A DNA stretch of 64,000 bases, from assembly GCF_000420865.1 (NCBI RefSeq), contig NZ_ATVT01000001.1:248001-312000 (forward strand). Reading direction: 5' to 3'. Under the pieces are notes generated by a model. The model saw only the letters and a list, made by a program, of their open reading frames with translations, was not told the DNA's origin and did not search any database. Each line of letters starts with the position of its first letter. Within the stretch, counting starts at the first letter, position 1. The translations under genes were made by a program, and so were the position numbers. The stretch comes from Butyrivibrio sp. XPD2006 (GTDB taxonomy: Bacteria > Bacillota > Clostridia > Lachnospirales > Lachnospiraceae). Below, piece after piece: positions 63,220-64,000 of this stretch.

Positions 63220-63250
63220 AAAGCCGGGCTGTTTTAGTCCGGCTTTTTTT
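63220..63250 (+). terminator. Rho-independent terminator after fakA
   Basis: AAAGCCGGGCT (63220-63230) pairs with AGTCCGGCTTT (63236-63246, one G-T), followed by TTTT. recG starts only 26 bases later, so some read-through or a close promoter is needed. Confidence 0.88.
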
Positions 63251-63275
63251 GTCCATAAGATACGGGGGTAATGCT

Positions 63276-64000
63276 TTGGGGAAAAGAGAATTACAGGAAA
63301 GCGTAATTGAACTTAAGGGAATAGGCGAAAAGACCGGTAAGCTCTTTAATAAGATCGGCGTCAATACACTGGGAGATCTTCTCTATTATTTCCCCAGAGG
63401 ATATGATCTGTTTGAGGAACCCAGAAGGGCCTGCGACCTTAAAGAAAATATTATATGCGCTTGTAAGCTAACAATAATCGGATCTGTAACAAGGCGTCAT
63501 GTAAGGAACCTGTCTATAGTTGCTTTTGAAGCAGCTGATGAAACGGGTCGTGTAAAGATGACTTTCTTTAATGCGCCTTATCTTGTGAATTCCATTAAAT
63601 CGGGAAGTACATATATTTTCAGAGGAGTAGTAAGGCGTAAGGGAAATTTCTTTTCAATGGATCACCCCAAAATGTACAAGGTGGAAGAGTATGCGCCTCT
63701 CATTGGGAGCCTTCAGCCAAGATACCCCCTTACTAAGGGGTTGTCCAATAATACTGTTATGAAGGCTGTGGATAAGGCCTTTATAAGTGCGGGCGGACTT
63801 GAGGAGTTTATGCCTTATGAAATTCTTGAAAGGCTTCATCTTATTGGATATCTTGAAGCACTCAGGAAGATTCATTTTCCTAAAAATGCGGATGAGCTTG
63901 AAAATGCGAGAAGGAGACTTGCGTATAACGAATTTCTTGTATTTGTTTTAAAACTCAGACTTCTTAAGCAGAATTCAGAGGAAATAAAAAACAATTATCC
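63276..64000 (+). CDS. recG: ATP-dependent DNA helicase RecG, N-terminal part
   Basis: The first ~241 residues are in the window; the gene runs off the right edge. Conserved start: ELKGIGEKTGKLFNKIGVNT, then LLYYFPRGYDLF, and the wedge OB-fold with VVRRKGNFFSMDHPKMYKVE followed by QPRYPLTKGLSN, the RecG pattern. TTG 63276 is the start (GGGGGT upstream); ATG 63271 is out of frame and stops early. The helicase motor lies beyond the window. Confidence 0.88.
   Translation, partial: MGKRELQESVIELKGIGEKTGKLFNKIGVNTLGDLLYYFPRGYDLFEEPRRACDLKENIICACKLTIIGSVTRRHVRNLSIVAFEAADETGRVKMTFFNAPYLVNSIKSGSTYIFRGVVRRKGNFFSMDHPKMYKVEEYAPLIGSLQPRYPLTKGLSNNTVMKAVDKAFISAGGLEEFMPYEILERLHLIGYLEALRKIHFPKNADELENARRRLAYNEFLVFVLKLRLLKQNSEEIKNNY

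Overview
The window looks like chromosome of a motile, anaerobic, fermentative member of the Lachnospiraceae (Butyrivibrio/Pseudobutyrivibrio-like). That placement is inferred from content and order: a Gram-positive fla/che operon with FliY, CheC, CheD and a SigD-type sigma factor, followed by rpsB-tsf; minCDE; an energy-converting Ech [NiFe] hydrogenase with hypFCDE; a MecA adaptor; and rpmB / Gls24 / fakA / recG in Firmicutes order. No rRNA, tRNA, CRISPR array, insertion sequence or prophage was seen.

Region 1 (1-30.4 kb) is the distal half of a flagellar-chemotaxis operon. A 3' fragment of a probable chemoreceptor ends in a terminator. A sigma-D promoter then leads into fliK, flgD, a TIGR02530-type gene and a very large flgE. 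After a terminator come a small membrane protein and flbD-motAB-fliLMY-fliOPQR-flhBAFG, a PilZ brake protein and cheB. A second sigma-D promoter precedes cheA-cheW-cheC-cheD. A small membrane protein, fliA/sigD, fapA and three poorly known genes follow. One of these has a SwrB-like layout and one carries an MltG-like C-terminal domain. cheY is absent from its usual place after fliY.

Region 2 (30.4-37.3 kb) holds rpsB with a strong sigma-A promoter and a structured leader that looks like a ribosomal-protein autoregulatory element. It continues with tsf, minCDE, a PEGL-type P-type ATPase and an OhrR-like peroxide sensor.

Region 3 (37.3-47.9 kb) appears to be one operon: a CsoR/RcnR-family metal sensor, echABCDEF and hypFCDE. 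The sensor has a His-rich tail and an H-C-H-C ligand set resembling the nickel sensor InrS. A long inverted repeat lies between its promoter and ribosome-binding site. A nickel-responsive regulator leading a nickel-hydrogenase operon is the most coherent regulatory hypothesis in the window.

Region 4 (47.9-64 kb) is mixed housekeeping: mecA, an rRNA pseudouridine synthase, ligA, metA (with the acetyl-CoA-type residue Glu111), a cytosolic NodB-fold deacetylase, a Tudor-like small protein, a 1417-residue 2-hydroxyacyl-CoA dehydratase activase on the minus strand, rpmB on the minus strand, a Gls24 protein, fakA and the start of recG. Between them is a three-gene cluster: a rhomboid-like protein without a visible Ser motif, a degenerate sigma-70 paralogue lacking region 4 and the usual -10 melting residues, and an unknown protein. 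This cluster is the best candidate for an undescribed system here.

All calls come from reading the sequence; no database search or folding program was run.
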